Shown here one piece after another: positions 5,431 through 6,696 of a DNA stretch of 6,696 nt. A program made the translations under genes and the position numbers. The stretch spans positions 1 through 6,696 of the forward strand of contig JALRJD010000371.1 in assembly GCA_023255165.1 (NCBI GenBank), in the 5' to 3' direction. Within the stretch, counting starts at the first letter, position 1. Every line of letters starts with the position of its first letter. Source of the stretch: Porticoccaceae bacterium. Its GTDB lineage: Bacteria; Pseudomonadota; Gammaproteobacteria; Pseudomonadales; Porticoccaceae. The notes under the pieces were generated by a model that saw only the letters and a list, made by a program, of their open reading frames with translations, did no database searches and had not been told where the DNA came from.

Positions 5431-5916
5431 CTAATCCAGCGCTTTGGCCGACACAATAATGCCGTTGTTGTCGGCATAGAGGTATTCCCCTGGCACAAAG
5501 GTCACGCCACCAAAACTGACCGCGATCTGGGTTTCGCCAATGCCTTTTTTATCGGTTTTCATCGGGTGGGTTCCCAGCGCCTGCACGCCAATATCAGTGG
5601 CCATAATCTCGTCCACATCGCGGATGCAGCCATAGATAATCAGCCCGCTCCAGCCATTAACCGAGGCTTTTTCGGCGAGCATATCGCCAAGACAGGCGCG
5701 GCGCATACTGCCACCGGCATCAACCACCATCACCTTGCCACGACCATCGGTATCAACCAGCTGTTTAACGCAGCTGTTATCTTCAAAGCATTTAACCGTG
5801 ACAATCTCGCCAGCAAAGCGCTCGCGGCCGCCGTAATTGCTAAACATTGGCTCAACCACTCGCACCAGCTGCGGGTACTGATCACAGAGATCCGGTGTCG
5901 ACTTATGAGAATCCAT
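5431..5916 (-). CDS. rraA: RraA family protein (RNase E activity regulator / aldolase-like)
   Basis: The protein is 161 aa, the same length as E. coli RraA, which binds RNase E and lowers its mRNA-cleaving activity. CDQYPQLVRVVEPMFSNYGG (11-30), VKCFEDNS (41-48), GRGKVMVVDAGGSMRRA (58-74) and FGGVTFVPGEYLYADNNGII (135-154) match the family along its length. The fold is shared with class II HMG/CHA aldolases, and their metal/substrate motif D-X20-R-D-X2-E is complete here (D78, R99, D100, E103). From memory E. coli RraA reads RQ at the R-D step, while the Pseudomonas-type RraA keeps RD. Aldolase or oxaloacetate decarboxylase activity is thus possible besides the RNase E role. The ATG is preceded by GAGG (5926-5929) at 9 nt. 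The gene follows glcB on the same strand with 45 bp between, probably co-transcribed. Confidence 0.92.
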   Translation of the reverse strand: MDSHKSTPDLCDQYPQLVRVVEPMFSNYGGRERFAGEIVTVKCFEDNSCVKQLVDTDGRGKVMVVDAGGSMRRACLGDMLAEKASVNGWSGLIIYGCIRDVDEIMATDIGVQALGTHPMKTDKKGIGETQIAVSFGGVTFVPGEYLYADNNGIIVSAKALD

Positions 5917-5921
5917 AGGTT

Positions 5922-5973
5922 TTTACCTCTTCATGTTACCTCTGAGTGTTACCCCTGAGTCTTAGCGCTGACG
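5922..5973. repeat. 13-bp tandem repeat between glcB and rraA
   Basis: GTTACCTCTGAGT (5935-5947) and GTTACCCCTGAGT (5948-5960) differ by one base. More diverged copies flank them: TTTACCTCTTCAT at 5922-5934 and CTTAGCGCTGACG at 5961-5973. The last copy contains the glcB stop codon (TTA 5962-5964). On the minus strand the first three units carry AGAGGT, AGAGGT and AGGGGT, and the unit nearest rraA supplies its Shine-Dalgarno sequence. The spacer thus holds three Shine-Dalgarno-like copies in a row. Confidence 0.8.
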
Positions 5974-6696
5974 CGCCGCCTTGGCCTTCTGCCGCCAGGC
6001 GTGCAGCAGTGGCTCAGTGTAACCACTGGGCTGCCTGTCACCTTTAAACACCAGATCGCAGGCGGCCTGGAACGCAAAGCTGTTATCAAAATCAGGGGCC
6101 ATGGCAACATAGTCGGGATCGCCGGCATTCTGGCTATCGACCACCTTGGCCATACGCTGCAGAGTTTCCATTACCTGGTCAATATTGCAGATGCCGTGAT
6201 GCAACCAGTTGGCAATATGCTGGCTGGAAATGCGCAGTGTGGCGCGGTCTTCCATCAAGCCAACATTGTTGATATCCGGCACTTTGGAACAACCAACACC
6301 CTGCTCAACCCAGCGCACCACGTAACCGAGCATGCCCTGAACATTGTTATCCAGCTCAAGCTGGATCTCTTCGGCACTCAGCCCGCGATCGCCAAGCAGC
6401 GGGATGGTCAAAATATCGTCCAGGCTGGCCTGGGGACGGCTGGAAATTTGCTCCTGCACCGCGGCGACATCGACCTGATGGTAGTGCATCGCATGCAGTG
6501 TCGCGGCTGTTGGCGACGGCACCCAAGCGGTGTTGGCGCCGGCTTTGGGGTGGCCGATTTTGATGCGCATCATATCCGCCATATTGTCCGGAATCGCCCA
6601 CATCCCTTTACCAATCTGGGCCTTGCCTTTAAGCCCGCAGGCCAAACCGATGTCGACATTGCGATCTTCGTAGGCGCTGATCCAGGGCATGGCTTT
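5962..6696 (-). CDS. glcB: Malate synthase G, C-terminal part, 5'-truncated by window edge
   Basis: GlcB condenses glyoxylate with acetyl-CoA to give malate, in glycolate/glyoxylate use. The frame is open to the window edge (K-A-M-P-W-I-S-A-Y-E-D), and 244 residues are present. By alignment from memory the first is near residue 482 of E. coli GlcB, so about two-thirds of the enzyme lies outside. Visible segments are KAQIGKGMWAIPDNMADMM, TAWVPSPTAATLHAMHYHQV, GYVVRWVEQGVGCSKVPDI and GLMEDRATLRISSQ. The aspartate of MEDRATLR matches the catalytic base D631 and the cysteine of GVGCSK matches C617. NGYTEP-like PSGYTEPLLHAWR is near the end. The tail after it is short compared with E. coli. rraA lies 45 bp downstream. 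The Met at 6690 is internal, not the start. Confidence 0.96.
   Translation of the reverse strand, partial: KAMPWISAYEDRNVDIGLACGLKGKAQIGKGMWAIPDNMADMMRIKIGHPKAGANTAWVPSPTAATLHAMHYHQVDVAAVQEQISSRPQASLDDILTIPLLGDRGLSAEEIQLELDNNVQGMLGYVVRWVEQGVGCSKVPDINNVGLMEDRATLRISSQHIANWLHHGICNIDQVMETLQRMAKVVDSQNAGDPDYVAMAPDFDNSFAFQAACDLVFKGDRQPSGYTEPLLHAWRQKAKAARQR

Overview
The window is a piece of a gammaproteobacterial chromosome. PurB, the cupin/JmjC ribosomal oxygenase next to it, RraA and malate synthase G all read like gammaproteobacterial proteins. The mix suggests a marine or pseudomonad/cellvibrionad-like lineage, but that placement is inference. Both ends cut through genes: purB lacks about 81 N-terminal residues and glcB about 481.

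Layout. Positions 1-1125 (+) hold the C-terminal four-fifths of adenylosuccinate lyase. It is followed almost without a gap by a short RoxA/YcfD-type 2-oxoglutarate oxygenase (1128-2063, +). A periplasmic gamma-glutamyltransferase (2073-3959, -) converges on it with 9 bp between stop codons. This enzyme carries an in-frame 24-bp tandem repeat near its C-terminus. A 236-bp divergent intergenic region (3960-4195) separates it from a GNAT acetyltransferase gene (4196-4654, +). At the right end, glcB and rraA lie in tandem on the minus strand (5962-6696 and 5431-5916).

The most interesting part is 4628-5425. Between the acetyltransferase and rraA lies what looks like a single integron gene cassette (4740-5252, 513 bp). 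It carries a DUF1801 gene and ends in an attC-like site. No integrase or second attC is visible. Joining G4739 to T5253 restores an uninterrupted 52-codon reading frame with a strong Shine-Dalgarno sequence. Circularising the cassette restores a perfect TCTAAC/GTTAGA R-box pair in its attC. Both tests point to precise insertion of a circular cassette at a GTT in a small unknown gene, which would have been split in two. The whole segment is flanked by degenerate direct arrays of the same 15-bp repeat.

Short tandem repeats recur here: 24-bp units in ggt, 15-bp units at two places and 13-bp units between glcB and rraA. Three of the four arrays overlap a stop codon and the fourth lies just before one. 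The core genes serve purine synthesis, ribosome modification, glutathione/gamma-glutamyl metabolism and glyoxylate metabolism. They do not form one pathway. The accessory element sits in the gap between the acetyltransferase and rraA.
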